This document shows positions 23,911-32,443 of a stretch of DNA of 64,000 nucleotides, piece after piece (within the stretch, counting starts at the first letter, position 1; every line of letters begins with the position of its first letter). The notes under the pieces are model-generated. The model searched no databases, was not told the origin of the DNA, and saw only the letters and a program-made list of their open reading frames with translations. Made by a program: the position numbers and the translations under genes. The stretch lies in assembly GCF_900109925.1 (NCBI RefSeq), contig NZ_FOBW01000008.1, forward strand, positions 62,001 to 126,000, written 5' to 3'. This stretch comes from Mesobacillus persicus (GTDB taxonomy: Bacteria > Bacillota > Bacilli > Bacillales > Cytobacillaceae).

Positions 23911-26085
23911 CTATTTCGACATGTTTACTACCTCAGTCATCGAATCAACAGCTTCTGTCTCCAGTGCAGTCACTCTTACTGCACAGGCTTTAAATTCTGG
24001 CATTTTTGACTGGGGATCGAGTGCTGGCAATGTCAATTGGTTAATACTTTGCTTGCCTTCCCAATGGAAGGGGACAAAGACCGTATCTTCACGAATCCCG
24101 GATGAAAATTTAACTTTGAGAGTCATCTCTCCTCTCCGTGAGCATATCCGCGCTTTCTCTTTATCTACTAAACCAATCTGGCTTGCTGTCGTTGGATGTA
24201 TCTCTAAAAATGGTTCGGATATTTTGTTTAATTCCGAAGTTATTCTTGTTTGCACTCCGGTTTGATAGTGTTGAAGAATCCGTCCTGTCGTCAAAGTCAG
24301 CGGAAACTCTTCATCTATTCTCTCTTTTGGGTATTGGTGAGCAATCGGGGTCACCCGGGCCTTTCCGTTTTCATGATGGAACCTGCCATCCACAAACATC
24401 CTTGGTGTACCTGGATGGGACTCACTTGGACATGGCCAGAATACCCCTTTCTCCTCGTCAATCCGTTTATAGGTAATTCCTGCGTAATCCGCAATGCCTC
24501 CCTTTGTTGCTTGTCGAAGCTCCTCAAAAATTTCTTCACTGCTTGTGTAAGAGAAAAACCTTTCCTTGCCTAGCAACTCAGAAATCTCACATAGAATCTT
24601 CCAATCTAAACGAGCTTCTCCTGGAAGTTTCTTTGTTGCCTTGCGTAAGATGACTCTTCCTTCGAGGTTGGTCATTGTCCCTTCCTCTTCTAAATACGTG
24701 GAACCGGGAAGGATCAGATCAGCGAGCTCCGCTGTTTCAGACATAAGTGTATCAATCACTACGAGGAAATCTAGCTTTCCCAGGGCAGATTTTACAAGAT
24801 TCGTATTCGGGTTGGAAACGACTGGATTGGAGCCAAGAACAATCATCCCACGGATTTCTTGTTCGAGGATCTTCTCAAACATTTCATAAGCAGAGACACC
24901 TTTTCCAGGGATCGAAGACTCTTTCACTCCCCAAACCTTAGCGATATGGTTACGAGCCTCCATATCTTCAATAGACCGGTATCCCGCCAATTGATCCGTC
25001 TTTTGTCCGTGCTCACGACCTCCTTGGCCATTTCCCTGCCCCGTAATCGTTCCATAACCACTTCCTTGTTTCCCAATTTTTCCTGTCATCAAGACCAAAT
25101 TGATGAAATTTCGGACAGTGTTAACCCCTCCTGCATGCTGTTCGACGCCTCTTGCCGTAAACACCATTCCTGTTGTGGCCTTTCCATATAAACGCGCTGC
25201 CTCAATGATTTGATCTTTTGCCACTCCAGTGATCCTTTCCACTTCATTCAAATCAATGGTACGAGCAAAAGCAAGGAGATTCGCCCCTCCTTCGACATAC
25301 TTTTCAACAAACGAATGGTCGATGAAATCTTCATCAACAATGACTTTTAGCATGCCATTGACGAGCGCTGCATCCATTCCTGGCTTAACCTTTAGATGAA
25401 GATCTGCAAATTTGGAAGTAGGCGTTACTCGGGGATCAATGACAATGATTTTGCCCCCATTTGCTTTCACCCTTCGGAAATAAGGCATCATGGTAGGTTG
25501 ACATTCCGCCACATTCGTCCCAGCCAAGATGATGCATTCCGCATCCTCAATTTCACTTAAGGGGTTGGTCAATCCACGGTCCACACCAAAAGCTTGATTC
25601 GAAGCACCAGCAGCTGAGGACATGCAGAAACGGCCATTGTAATCAATATACTTGGTTTCCAACGCTACCCTTGAAAACTTTCCTAGCAAATAGGCCTTTT
25701 CATTTGTTAAAGCCCCACTTCCATATACGCTCGTCGCGTTCTTCCCATATTTCTCTTGGACTGAAGTGATTTTTTGAGAAAGCCAGTGATACGCCTTTTC
25801 CCAAGATACGGGTACAAATGAATCTTCAACTTTTAACATCGGTGTCCGTAAACGAGCGGAACTTAAAGCATGTTTAAAAGAAAAGATTCCCTTAGGACAA
25901 AGTCGGCCTTCTGAAACTGGATCACTTTTGAGTGGTGTCACTTTATATCGAGTCTTTTGCATAGACCGATCTTCGTGTAGATTCATTTTGCATTGCATGC
26001 TACAAAATGGGCATTGAGTCTCATGGAGATATTCACTATTTTGCTGATATTCCCGTTCTCGAAACCCTTTTAAAAAGTCAGACAT
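23911..26085 (-). CDS. nasC: Assimilatory nitrate reductase catalytic subunit
   Basis: 724 aa molybdopterin oxidoreductase. Cys25, Cys28, Cys32 and Cys63 (CPFCSMQC ... RLCPKG) bind an N-terminal 4Fe-4S cluster. Cys154 (GRFCMSSAA) is the likely Mo ligand. GQGNGQGGREHGQKTDQL is typical of nitrate reductases of the Nas type. A C-terminal molydop-binding domain follows (TTGRILQHYQTGVQTR). It reduces nitrate to nitrite in the cytoplasm. No NasB-type electron-transfer subunit or nitrite reductase is in the window, so these must be elsewhere. GGAGAGGG precedes the ATG. Confidence 0.9.
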   Translation of the reverse strand: MSDFLKGFREREYQQNSEYLHETQCPFCSMQCKMNLHEDRSMQKTRYKVTPLKSDPVSEGRLCPKGIFSFKHALSSARLRTPMLKVEDSFVPVSWEKAYHWLSQKITSVQEKYGKNATSVYGSGALTNEKAYLLGKFSRVALETKYIDYNGRFCMSSAAGASNQAFGVDRGLTNPLSEIEDAECIILAGTNVAECQPTMMPYFRRVKANGGKIIVIDPRVTPTSKFADLHLKVKPGMDAALVNGMLKVIVDEDFIDHSFVEKYVEGGANLLAFARTIDLNEVERITGVAKDQIIEAARLYGKATTGMVFTARGVEQHAGGVNTVRNFINLVLMTGKIGKQGSGYGTITGQGNGQGGREHGQKTDQLAGYRSIEDMEARNHIAKVWGVKESSIPGKGVSAYEMFEKILEQEIRGMIVLGSNPVVSNPNTNLVKSALGKLDFLVVIDTLMSETAELADLILPGSTYLEEEGTMTNLEGRVILRKATKKLPGEARLDWKILCEISELLGKERFFSYTSSEEIFEELRQATKGGIADYAGITYKRIDEEKGVFWPCPSESHPGTPRMFVDGRFHHENGKARVTPIAHQYPKERIDEEFPLTLTTGRILQHYQTGVQTRITSELNKISEPFLEIHPTTASQIGLVDKEKARICSRRGEMTLKVKFSSGIREDTVFVPFHWEGKQSINQLTLPALDPQSKMPEFKACAVRVTALETEAVDSMTEVVNMSK

Positions 26086-26266
26086 GATTCCCTCTCCTTT
26101 CCATCGCTCCCATACGTCCTGTTATCCGTTACGAACTACATAGATGATCATTTCTTTTTATCACAGACGTTTATTTTTCTATCAAACTCATGGATTGAGT
26201 TTTATGAAGTTATGAGGCTCTCCATTTAAGATTCAAGCCAAAATCGACGGATAAAAAAGCGTTCTT

Positions 26267-27460
26267 TTAAGAAAGGCTAGATACCCGACCTTGTTTCTTG
26301 GTTGTGAGTATGGCTCGAATTCTATCACTGTTATAAACTAAGCAAACAAGTGCGAACAGCGATAATAGGACAAAGCCGAGTGTATACTCACCGAGATAAT
26401 CCATAAAAATCCCTAATAGGATTGGAGGGAAAAAACCGCCTAAGCCACCTGCAGCACCGACCACTCCTGTAACGGCTCCAATATTCCCCCGAGACACTTC
26501 CGCCACTCGTTTAAATACCGCACCATTCCCTGTTCCAAGCATAATCGCCATCATCAGGCATGCCACCATAAACAGGAGAACGTTTCCTTGCCACAAAGCC
26601 ATCAAAACGGAAGTAAGCAAAATCGTTGAAAACACAATATTTAATACTTTGACCGCCCCAAACTTATCGGAAAGATATCCCCCTACAGGCCGAATGAGCG
26701 TGGCGCCAATGACAAAAATTCCTGTTAAGCTCCCAGCTTGGACCGCATCTAATTGATGAAGCTCCTGGAATAGAATTGGTAAATAAATGCCAAAGGTGAC
26801 AAACCCTCCAAATGTTAAAAAATAATAGCCGGATAACACCCAGGTTTCTTTGTTCTTCATGACATCCAACGAGTGTTTTAGCTTTTTCCGATTATTGGCT
26901 TTCCCATTTTCAACCGTTCCGAACCAGAAAATGAGCGACATGATAAGAATCGCTAGGGCAAAAATTCGAAACATCCAAGGGAGACCCCATAGGTTCACGA
27001 TTTGTGGGGCAAGGAAACTAGCTACGGCCGTCCCTAAATTCCCCATTCCAGCAATCCCAAGGATAAGTCCCTGTTTTTCAGGAGGATAAGACCCTGAAAC
27101 GTAAGCAATTGAGACGGCAAACGTTGTTCCAGCCATTCCAATGAAAAACGCACACAATAACAGACCTTCATAAGAAGAAGTGAAACTTGCCCCTATCAAA
27201 GGGAGGGTTAAAAAGAGCATGGTAAAAACATAAACCCGTCTTCCTCCTAATCGATCAGCAAGAATTCCTATAGGAATTCGCATCACGGAACCTAACAGAA
27301 CAGGGGTAGCAATAAGGATGCTTTTTTGCAAACCTGTTAACCCATACATTTCTTGAATCTTTCCAGCTACCGGCGAGAGAATCGACCATACCGAAAAAGC
27401 AATAATCATCGATAGCGTGGAAAGGACTAATATCGATTTTTCATCTTTCTTTTTCACCAT
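26267..27460 (-). CDS. nasA: MFS nitrate/nitrite transporter (NarK/NasA)
   Basis: 397 aa with twelve membrane helices. It has the nitrate signature-like glycine motifs GIAGMGNLGTA (helix 5) and GAAGGLGGFFPP (helix 11) and the MFS loop GILADRLGGRR. It imports nitrate for the reductase encoded 181 bp downstream. Its upstream region carries a perfect TnrA-type site (27549-27565), so the pair is probably induced by nitrogen limitation. AGGAGG precedes the start. The size fits B. subtilis NasA. Confidence 0.9.
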   Translation of the reverse strand: MVKKKDEKSILVLSTLSMIIAFSVWSILSPVAGKIQEMYGLTGLQKSILIATPVLLGSVMRIPIGILADRLGGRRVYVFTMLFLTLPLIGASFTSSYEGLLLCAFFIGMAGTTFAVSIAYVSGSYPPEKQGLILGIAGMGNLGTAVASFLAPQIVNLWGLPWMFRIFALAILIMSLIFWFGTVENGKANNRKKLKHSLDVMKNKETWVLSGYYFLTFGGFVTFGIYLPILFQELHQLDAVQAGSLTGIFVIGATLIRPVGGYLSDKFGAVKVLNIVFSTILLTSVLMALWQGNVLLFMVACLMMAIMLGTGNGAVFKRVAEVSRGNIGAVTGVVGAAGGLGGFFPPILLGIFMDYLGEYTLGFVLLSLFALVCLVYNSDRIRAILTTKKQGRVSSLS

Positions 27461-27548
27461 TCAAACCTCCTACAAAGATTGTGTGACAGGTTCTGTATAC
27501 AGTTAATAAGCCAAATCTATAACAAAGCCACGTCAGTGTCTTTAGAGT

Positions 27549-27565
27549 TGTCATGGTTTATGACA
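27549..27565. promoter_or_regulatory. TnrA/GlnR-type operator
   Basis: TGTCATGGTTTATGACA fits the consensus TGTNA-N7-TNACA exactly and is an inverted repeat. It lies 89 bp upstream of the nasA start. TnrA activates nitrate assimilation genes in B. subtilis under nitrogen limitation; the same role is inferred. Confidence 0.72.
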
Positions 27566-27580
27566 CAGGAATTTTTTTAA

Positions 27581-27930
27581 CTGCATGGGGACGGTTCTTC
27601 TGCTTCCTAATCTAAGTAGGCAAACCGTTAATCGAAAATCTATCAAAAAAAGCAAAGGGTTCGGCCCTTTGCTTACAAAATTTTTCTATCGTGATATTCG
27701 CTCTCCTTTATCTGATAGGGGAGGTTCTGGATCGATTGGACAACATTGTCGAGCTTGGCTTCGATTCGATGAAGCAAGTACAAGGTGACCACAATCGGGA
27801 AACCTACTTCACTTATTAATGGGATGAGCTCTTGCATGTTCCTTCCTCCTTTCTCTTAGTTTTCCACCACCGTTTTAGATAGGAAAAGCCGGTTCCCAAT
27901 GGAATCCGGCCCTTTTATGATTAGATAATC
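27581..27930. repeat. Direct repeat copy 2 flanking the nitrate genes
   Basis: Counterpart of 23514-23860. Shares the GGGGACGGTTCTTCTGCTTC start, the yvrJ gene and the GCCGG hairpin, and here runs on into an intact DUF2922 gene. It is therefore the parental copy. Confidence 0.75.
27673..27837 (-). CDS. YvrJ-family small protein
   Basis: 54 aa: a hydrophobic N-terminal helix (ELIPLISEVGFPIVVTLYLL), then HRIEAKLDNVVQSIQNLP and a charged tail. YvrJ proteins are short, membrane-associated and of unknown function. GGAAGGA lies upstream of the ATG at 27837. It follows DUF1659 and DUF2922 genes on the same strand, the usual Bacillaceae trio, with a hairpin before it. Confidence 0.75.
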   Translation of the reverse strand: MQELIPLISEVGFPIVVTLYLLHRIEAKLDNVVQSIQNLPYQIKESEYHDRKIL

Positions 27931-28139
27931 TCGTATTCTGTGACATTTCGTTCAACCACGCGCGCACCGCCAACAGAAACTAGATTTCCGTAAGCCGAGA
28001 AAAATGCGTTTGAAGCAATAACCGATTCCATTGCCAGCTTTAATGCGGCTACATCAACCGGCTCAACAGGATTGTCCACTGTCAATCGAGCAACTTTCCC
28101 AAGATCGGTACCAAATTGTAATTCCAGAGTCTTCGCCAT
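27921..28139 (-). CDS. DUF2922 family protein
   Basis: 72 aa from the ATG at 28139 (AAGGAGGTG upstream; a GTG at 28148 overlaps that site). Begins MAKTLELQFGTDLGKVARLTVDNP and ends VTEYEII. DUF2922 proteins are small, of unknown function, and almost always beside DUF1659 and YvrJ genes, as here. The last codons of a second copy survive at 23848-23860. Confidence 0.82.
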   Translation of the reverse strand: MAKTLELQFGTDLGKVARLTVDNPVEPVDVAALKLAMESVIASNAFFSAYGNLVSVGGARVVERNVTEYEII

Positions 28140-28174
28140 CCTATTCACCTCCTTCCTACCCTAATAAAAAGGGA

Positions 28175-28390
28175 TTAGATAATGTCGTGATTGTCGGTAC
28201 GCTCGACCGAGCTAAGTGGATACGCGCTAAGTCCTCCTAGTGCTGTTGCTGCTTGATGCAGCTGATCAGCTGTCGCCTCTTTTCTGACGTTCGCGTAAGA
28301 TTTCCCTTTGAAAATCGGCTCTCCTTTTTCGTTTAAGCCTGTTTCAAAAACTAACGTCATACGAGAATCTTTCAACATTGCTTGTGCCAT
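28175..28390 (-). CDS. DUF1659 family protein
   Basis: 71 aa from the ATG at 28390 (GGGAGGTG upstream; in-frame GTG at 28399 rejected for spacing). Sequence MAQAMLKDSRMTLVFETGLN, then FKGKSYANVRKEATADQLHQAATALGGL, is the DUF1659 pattern. Function unknown. First gene of the DUF1659-DUF2922-YvrJ set. Confidence 0.82.
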   Translation of the reverse strand: MAQAMLKDSRMTLVFETGLNEKGEPIFKGKSYANVRKEATADQLHQAATALGGLSAYPLSSVERTDNHDII

Positions 28391-28465
28391 TTTCCTCACC
28401 TCCCTTCACTTTTTATATAGGGATTTAGGAGAAGAAAGGACAGGGTAAAAGAACAAACAAAAAAA

Positions 28466-28487
28466 CTGCCCAGCAATAATTGGGCAG
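28466..28487 (-). terminator. Terminator of the BVMO-esterase fusion gene
   Basis: CTGCCCA (28466-28472) pairs with TGGGCAG (28481-28487). On the minus strand it is followed by a run of T. It is 58 bp after the fusion gene stop. A GGTGTCTGGCAC sequence beside it (28511-28522) resembles another Bacillus repeat. Confidence 0.65.
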
Positions 28488-28544
28488 CTTATCTACGATC
28501 ACCTATTGGATGGTGTCTGGCACTTAACTAGAATTCCAATTAAT

Positions 28545-31148
28545 CTATACCGTTTTGACGCTACTAAAAGCCTGCTTTAAAGCATTCGCCGCTTGGTTGA
28601 TGGCGTTGTTCCCTTCAGCCAGCACCCCTGGCATCCAGAAGAATCCATGAATCATTCCATCGTAGCGCGTTGCTTCCACTGGTACACCTGCTGCTTTTAG
28701 ACGTTCTGCGTACGCCTCTCCTTCATCACGGAGCGGGTCAAAGCCTGCCGTAATCACCAGTGCCGGCGGAAGTCCGCTTAAGTCCTCTGCCAATAAAGGC
28801 GAAGCATAGGGATTTTGTCCGTCCTGTTCATCACGCAGATAATGGTTCCAGAACCATTCCATTGTGTTCTTTGTTAAAAAGTAACCTTCTGCATTCTCCC
28901 GGTAGGAGTCTGTGTCATAAGAGTGGTTGGTTACCGGATAGAGCAGCATTTGATAAGCAAGCGCAGGCCCTCCCTCTTCACGCGCCATCAAGGCCACAAC
29001 CGTCGCCAGGTTTCCGCCCGCACTGTCACCGCCAACGGCAATTCGTTCAGGGTCGACTCCAATGTTAGCAGCATTTTCCACGACCCACTTGACAGCCGCA
29101 TAGGCATCCTCAGCAGCCGTCGGGAATTTGTGCTCCGGAGCTAATCGGTAATCGACAGATACAACGACACAACCGGCTCTGTTCGCTAACAGACGGCATG
29201 GGACGTCAACCGTATCCAAGTTCCCGATCACCCAACCTCCGCCATGGTAGTAAACTAAGGCTGGGAATGGCCCTTCACCTGCTGGAGTGTAAATCCGAAC
29301 AGCGATTTCCCCTCCCGGCACTGGAATACTCCGATTTTCTACTTTGGCTACTTCTTCTGGGATTCCTGCCAACTGGCTAAAATCACCCATTCTTGCTAGT
29401 TCAGGAGTCAGCTGCTCCATCGGCGGAGCACCTGCAGATTCCAATTGTTTTAAAATAAACCAAGCTTGCGGATCAATATTCCCCATAAAAAATCCCTCCT
29501 TAACCAATCCTTCATCCTTAGCACCAGCCGCTAACTCTGAGGTAAACCCTTCGTATCCCCTGGCAGACACGTCATCACAAATTAACCGGTACAGCCCAAC
29601 TCCTCCAGCAAAGGCGAGGAATCCCCGCGGCTTTCCTTCAATGTTGGCGCCCATATACCAAGAATCTGTTTTAGAGAGTAGCGACATGTCGGCAATGGCA
29701 GCACATTGCTGGCTCCAGAATTCCTCCGCCTCAGCCGTGGCCTCAAAGGCTTGCAAATGATGCTCGCGCAGATATCCAATACAATCCGCAACCCAATCCA
29801 CATGCTGCTCAATCGAAACCATCATGTTGCTGAGAACCGATGGGCTTTGTGGGCCGGTAAGCATAAACATGTTCGGGAATCCTGATGTGGCAAGTCCTAG
29901 ATAGGTCTTTAAATTCGCTCCATCTTCCCATTTCTGTTTCAGCGAGACATCATTCTTCCCGCGAATATCGATTTTAAACAAAGGACCGGTCATCGCGTCA
30001 AAGCCAGTTGCAAACACAAGGACATCCAGATCATACTCGGCATTTGTTGTTTTGAGTCCATTCGGGGTCATTTCGACAATAGGATCTGCTTTTATATCAA
30101 CAAGTGAGACATTGTCTCGGTTGTAAGTTTCAAAATAGTCGGTATCGATGATCGGGCGTTTGGTTGCGTAGTAGTAGCTCGGCATGAGCTTTTGTGCTGT
30201 ATCATGATCTTGAACCACTTGCTTGATCTTGGTGCGGATAAAAGATGCAGCCGTTTCAGTTGCTTCAGGCAGGATGCCAATGTCATTGTAGTTGTAGGTT
30301 AGTGTAAATAAACCACCTTCCTGCCAAGCCTTTTCATAAAGGCGCTCCCGTTCTTCAGGAGAATCCTCCAGGGCGGAACGCATCCGAGGTCCGGACGGTA
30401 CACCATGCATCGAATAACGCATAAGCTGTTTTAGCTCTCCGTAATTCTCCCTTGTCTGGCTGATCACTTCAGAGTCAAGCGGATGATTTTGCGCTGGGCA
30501 ACTATACTGTGGCGTCCGCTGAAAGACGGTAAGTTGACCGGCCTCTTTGGCAATCACCGGAATCGCTTGAATCCCGCTGGAGCCAGTTCCAATCACACCG
30601 ACACGCTTCCCGTTAAAATCTACTTCTTCATGCGGCCATCTGCCCGTGTGGTACATCTCGCCTTTGAAGGTATCCATGCCTTTTAAATCCGGGACATTGG
30701 AAGCAGAAAGACAACCTAATGCCGTGATGAAGTATTCCGCGATCACGAGAGAACCATCGTCCATTCGAATTTCCCAGTTGCAGTTTTGTTCATTGTAGCG
30801 GGCAGCTGTGATTCGTGTATTAAACTGGATGTCTCGCCTCAAGTCCAACTTATCTGCCACATAGTTTATGTAGCTTAAGATCTCCGGCTGTTCAGCGTAT
30901 CTGGCACTCCATGTCCACTCGTTCAAAATCTCTTCTGAAAAAGTGTAATTATAATAGATGCTTTCAATGTCACACCGCGCTCCAGGGTAGCGGTTCCAAT
31001 ACCAAGTTCCCCCTACATCCTCCCCCGCTTCATACACTCGAACCGAATAACCAGCTTCTCTCAGTCGCTGAAGCATGTACAATCCAGAAAACCCAGCACC
31101 AACGACCACAGCATCAAACACCGGAACATTTTGTTGCCTTTCTACCAT
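28545..31148 (-). CDS. Baeyer-Villiger monooxygenase fused to an HSL-family esterase
   Basis: 867 aa from the ATG at 31148 (GGGAGG 9 bases upstream; an in-frame TTG at 31154 is possible). Residues about 1-540 are a type I BVMO: FAD Rossmann GAGFSG (17-22), the BVMO fingerprint FKGEMYHTGRWP (161-172), NADPH Rossmann GTGSSG (187-192) and FATGFD. Residues about 590-867 are an alpha/beta hydrolase of the hormone-sensitive-lipase type: HGGGW (635), GDSAGG (Ser709), Asp804 in DPLRDEG, His834. The first half would insert oxygen beside a ketone carbonyl; the second would hydrolyse the ester or lactone. The enzymes occur unfused at 36.9-39.6 and 59.9-62.6 kb. A cre-like site lies upstream. Confidence 0.9.
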   Translation of the reverse strand: MVERQQNVPVFDAVVVGAGFSGLYMLQRLREAGYSVRVYEAGEDVGGTWYWNRYPGARCDIESIYYNYTFSEEILNEWTWSARYAEQPEILSYINYVADKLDLRRDIQFNTRITAARYNEQNCNWEIRMDDGSLVIAEYFITALGCLSASNVPDLKGMDTFKGEMYHTGRWPHEEVDFNGKRVGVIGTGSSGIQAIPVIAKEAGQLTVFQRTPQYSCPAQNHPLDSEVISQTRENYGELKQLMRYSMHGVPSGPRMRSALEDSPEERERLYEKAWQEGGLFTLTYNYNDIGILPEATETAASFIRTKIKQVVQDHDTAQKLMPSYYYATKRPIIDTDYFETYNRDNVSLVDIKADPIVEMTPNGLKTTNAEYDLDVLVFATGFDAMTGPLFKIDIRGKNDVSLKQKWEDGANLKTYLGLATSGFPNMFMLTGPQSPSVLSNMMVSIEQHVDWVADCIGYLREHHLQAFEATAEAEEFWSQQCAAIADMSLLSKTDSWYMGANIEGKPRGFLAFAGGVGLYRLICDDVSARGYEGFTSELAAGAKDEGLVKEGFFMGNIDPQAWFILKQLESAGAPPMEQLTPELARMGDFSQLAGIPEEVAKVENRSIPVPGGEIAVRIYTPAGEGPFPALVYYHGGGWVIGNLDTVDVPCRLLANRAGCVVVSVDYRLAPEHKFPTAAEDAYAAVKWVVENAANIGVDPERIAVGGDSAGGNLATVVALMAREEGGPALAYQMLLYPVTNHSYDTDSYRENAEGYFLTKNTMEWFWNHYLRDEQDGQNPYASPLLAEDLSGLPPALVITAGFDPLRDEGEAYAERLKAAGVPVEATRYDGMIHGFFWMPGVLAEGNNAINQAANALKQAFSSVKTV

Positions 31149-31198
31149 CCACAAATGCCTCCCTTATAATAAAATTTATTTCGATGGAGTCAATTTTT

Positions 31199-31212
31199 TG
31201 TAAGCGCTATCA
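31199..31212. promoter_or_regulatory. Perfect-consensus cre (CcpA) site
   Basis: TGTAAGCGCTATCA fits TGWAANCGNTNWCA at every position. It is about 50 bp upstream of the fusion gene start. A TTGACT (31193-31188) / TATTAT (31171-31166) promoter-like pair follows on the minus strand, but its start point would fall in the ribosome binding site, so the real promoter is unclear. Repression in the presence of good carbon sources is inferred. Confidence 0.65.
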
Positions 31213-31831
31213 ATTATATTCTGCTTCGGTTCTGAAAACTCCTTTTTATTGTCTGAATTTTATGAATTTTAATAATAAAGGACTTTCAAGATTAACAGTG
31301 TTTCTTTCTCTATACCTTTATAGTTTTATTTTTAAATGCCTTTTTAGGCATCTTGAAACACCAGCTCTTTTCGAAAACTGAGGTCTAAAATCCAGATGCT
31401 CTATTTACCAAAGCGCCTACCGATTATACTTAATGGAATTTTTTATTTCCTCGCTGACGGGGTACCTGCCAGTAATTGAAAAATACCAACCTTTTTCGTT
31501 TTTCTTGGTTTGCTTTATCCCGTGCATGCCCTATATGAGTTGGTAAATGGACTGATTATATTTAAAAAGGCAATCTGCAATTTAAAAAGCGCCAATAAAG
31601 AATGGTTTTTTATATGAGCTATTTGATTGAACTGTATCAAAAACTTTTGAATAGCACCAATTGAGGGTTTCCCGGAACTAGCATTATGCAATTCTCGGAA
31701 AGTCTCTTTTTTAAAATAAGCAGTAAATTTGTTGGAATAATGAAAATTCTATATGATTGAACTATTCGACGTTGTGCAGGCAACGACTTACCATTTACAA
31801 AAGTGCTGAACAATATTGGGAGGAATCAAAC
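31213..31831. other. AT-rich intergenic stretch
   Basis: Lies between the divergent fusion gene and the FMN reductase. Several frames are open only briefly. I see no repeat or strong hairpin; the promoter for the reductase gene is not obvious. Confidence 0.4.
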
Positions 31832-32380
31832 ATGAATATCGTTACACTCGTAGGGAGTCTAAGAAAAGACTCTTACAATCTGCAATTATTTAAAACTATG
31901 GAAGAACGATATCAAGGAAAATTAAACATGACACTGGCCGATATCCGTTCTTTACCTTACTTTGATCAAGATGAAGAAAACAATCCACCACAGGTAGTAA
32001 AGGATTTTAAAGAGGCTATCGCCAAGGCTGATGGAGTCATTATCATTACACCTGAATACAACTGGTCGGTTCCTGGTGTTTTAAAGAACGCTTTAGACTG
32101 GGCTTCTAGAGTCGATAAGGTCTTTATCGGCAAACCAGTAATGGCTATTGGCGCTACCCTCGGAATGCTCGGAACTGTACGTGCGCAAATGCATCTACGT
32201 GAAATTCTATCCTCTCCTGGTATTCAGGCTAAAATCCTTCCACCTGGAGGAAATGAAGTGCTGATTGGTAGTGCGAATCAGAAGTTTGATGATCAAACAG
32301 GGAAATTGGTCGACGAAGGGACACTTAGTTTCTTAGATAATAAAGTAGAGGCATTTATTGATTTGGTAAAATTGGGTTAA
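31832..32380 (+). CDS. NADPH-dependent FMN reductase family protein
   Basis: 182 aa from the ATG at 31832, chosen for GGGAGGA at 31818-31824; an in-frame upstream extension has no ribosome binding site. Flavodoxin-like fold: LVGSLRKDSYN for the phosphate of FMN, TPEYNWSVPGVLKNALDW as the family signature, and GATLGMLGTVRAQ. It reduces FMN, quinones or azo compounds with NAD(P)H. It is divergent from the BVMO fusion. It could serve flavin or redox supply, but BVMOs carry their own FAD and need no separate reductase. Confidence 0.88.
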   Translation: MNIVTLVGSLRKDSYNLQLFKTMEERYQGKLNMTLADIRSLPYFDQDEENNPPQVVKDFKEAIAKADGVIIITPEYNWSVPGVLKNALDWASRVDKVFIGKPVMAIGATLGMLGTVRAQMHLREILSSPGIQAKILPPGGNEVLIGSANQKFDDQTGKLVDEGTLSFLDNKVEAFIDLVKLG

Positions 32381-32395
32381 TCAGCTGGAATAATA

Positions 32396-32440
32396 AGGGA
32401 CGGTTCTAATGCTTCCTTAAGAAGCATTAGAACCGTCCCT
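32396..32440. terminator. Long inverted repeat terminator, GGGACGG-type repeat
   Basis: GGGACGGTTCTAATGCTTC (32397-32415) and its exact complement (32421-32439) form a 19-bp perfect stem with a 5-base loop between two convergent genes. The first half resembles the GGGACGGTTCTTCTGCTTCC at 23517 and 27585, so this is probably a palindromic form of the same dispersed repeat. Confidence 0.75.
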
Positions 32441-32443
32441 AGT

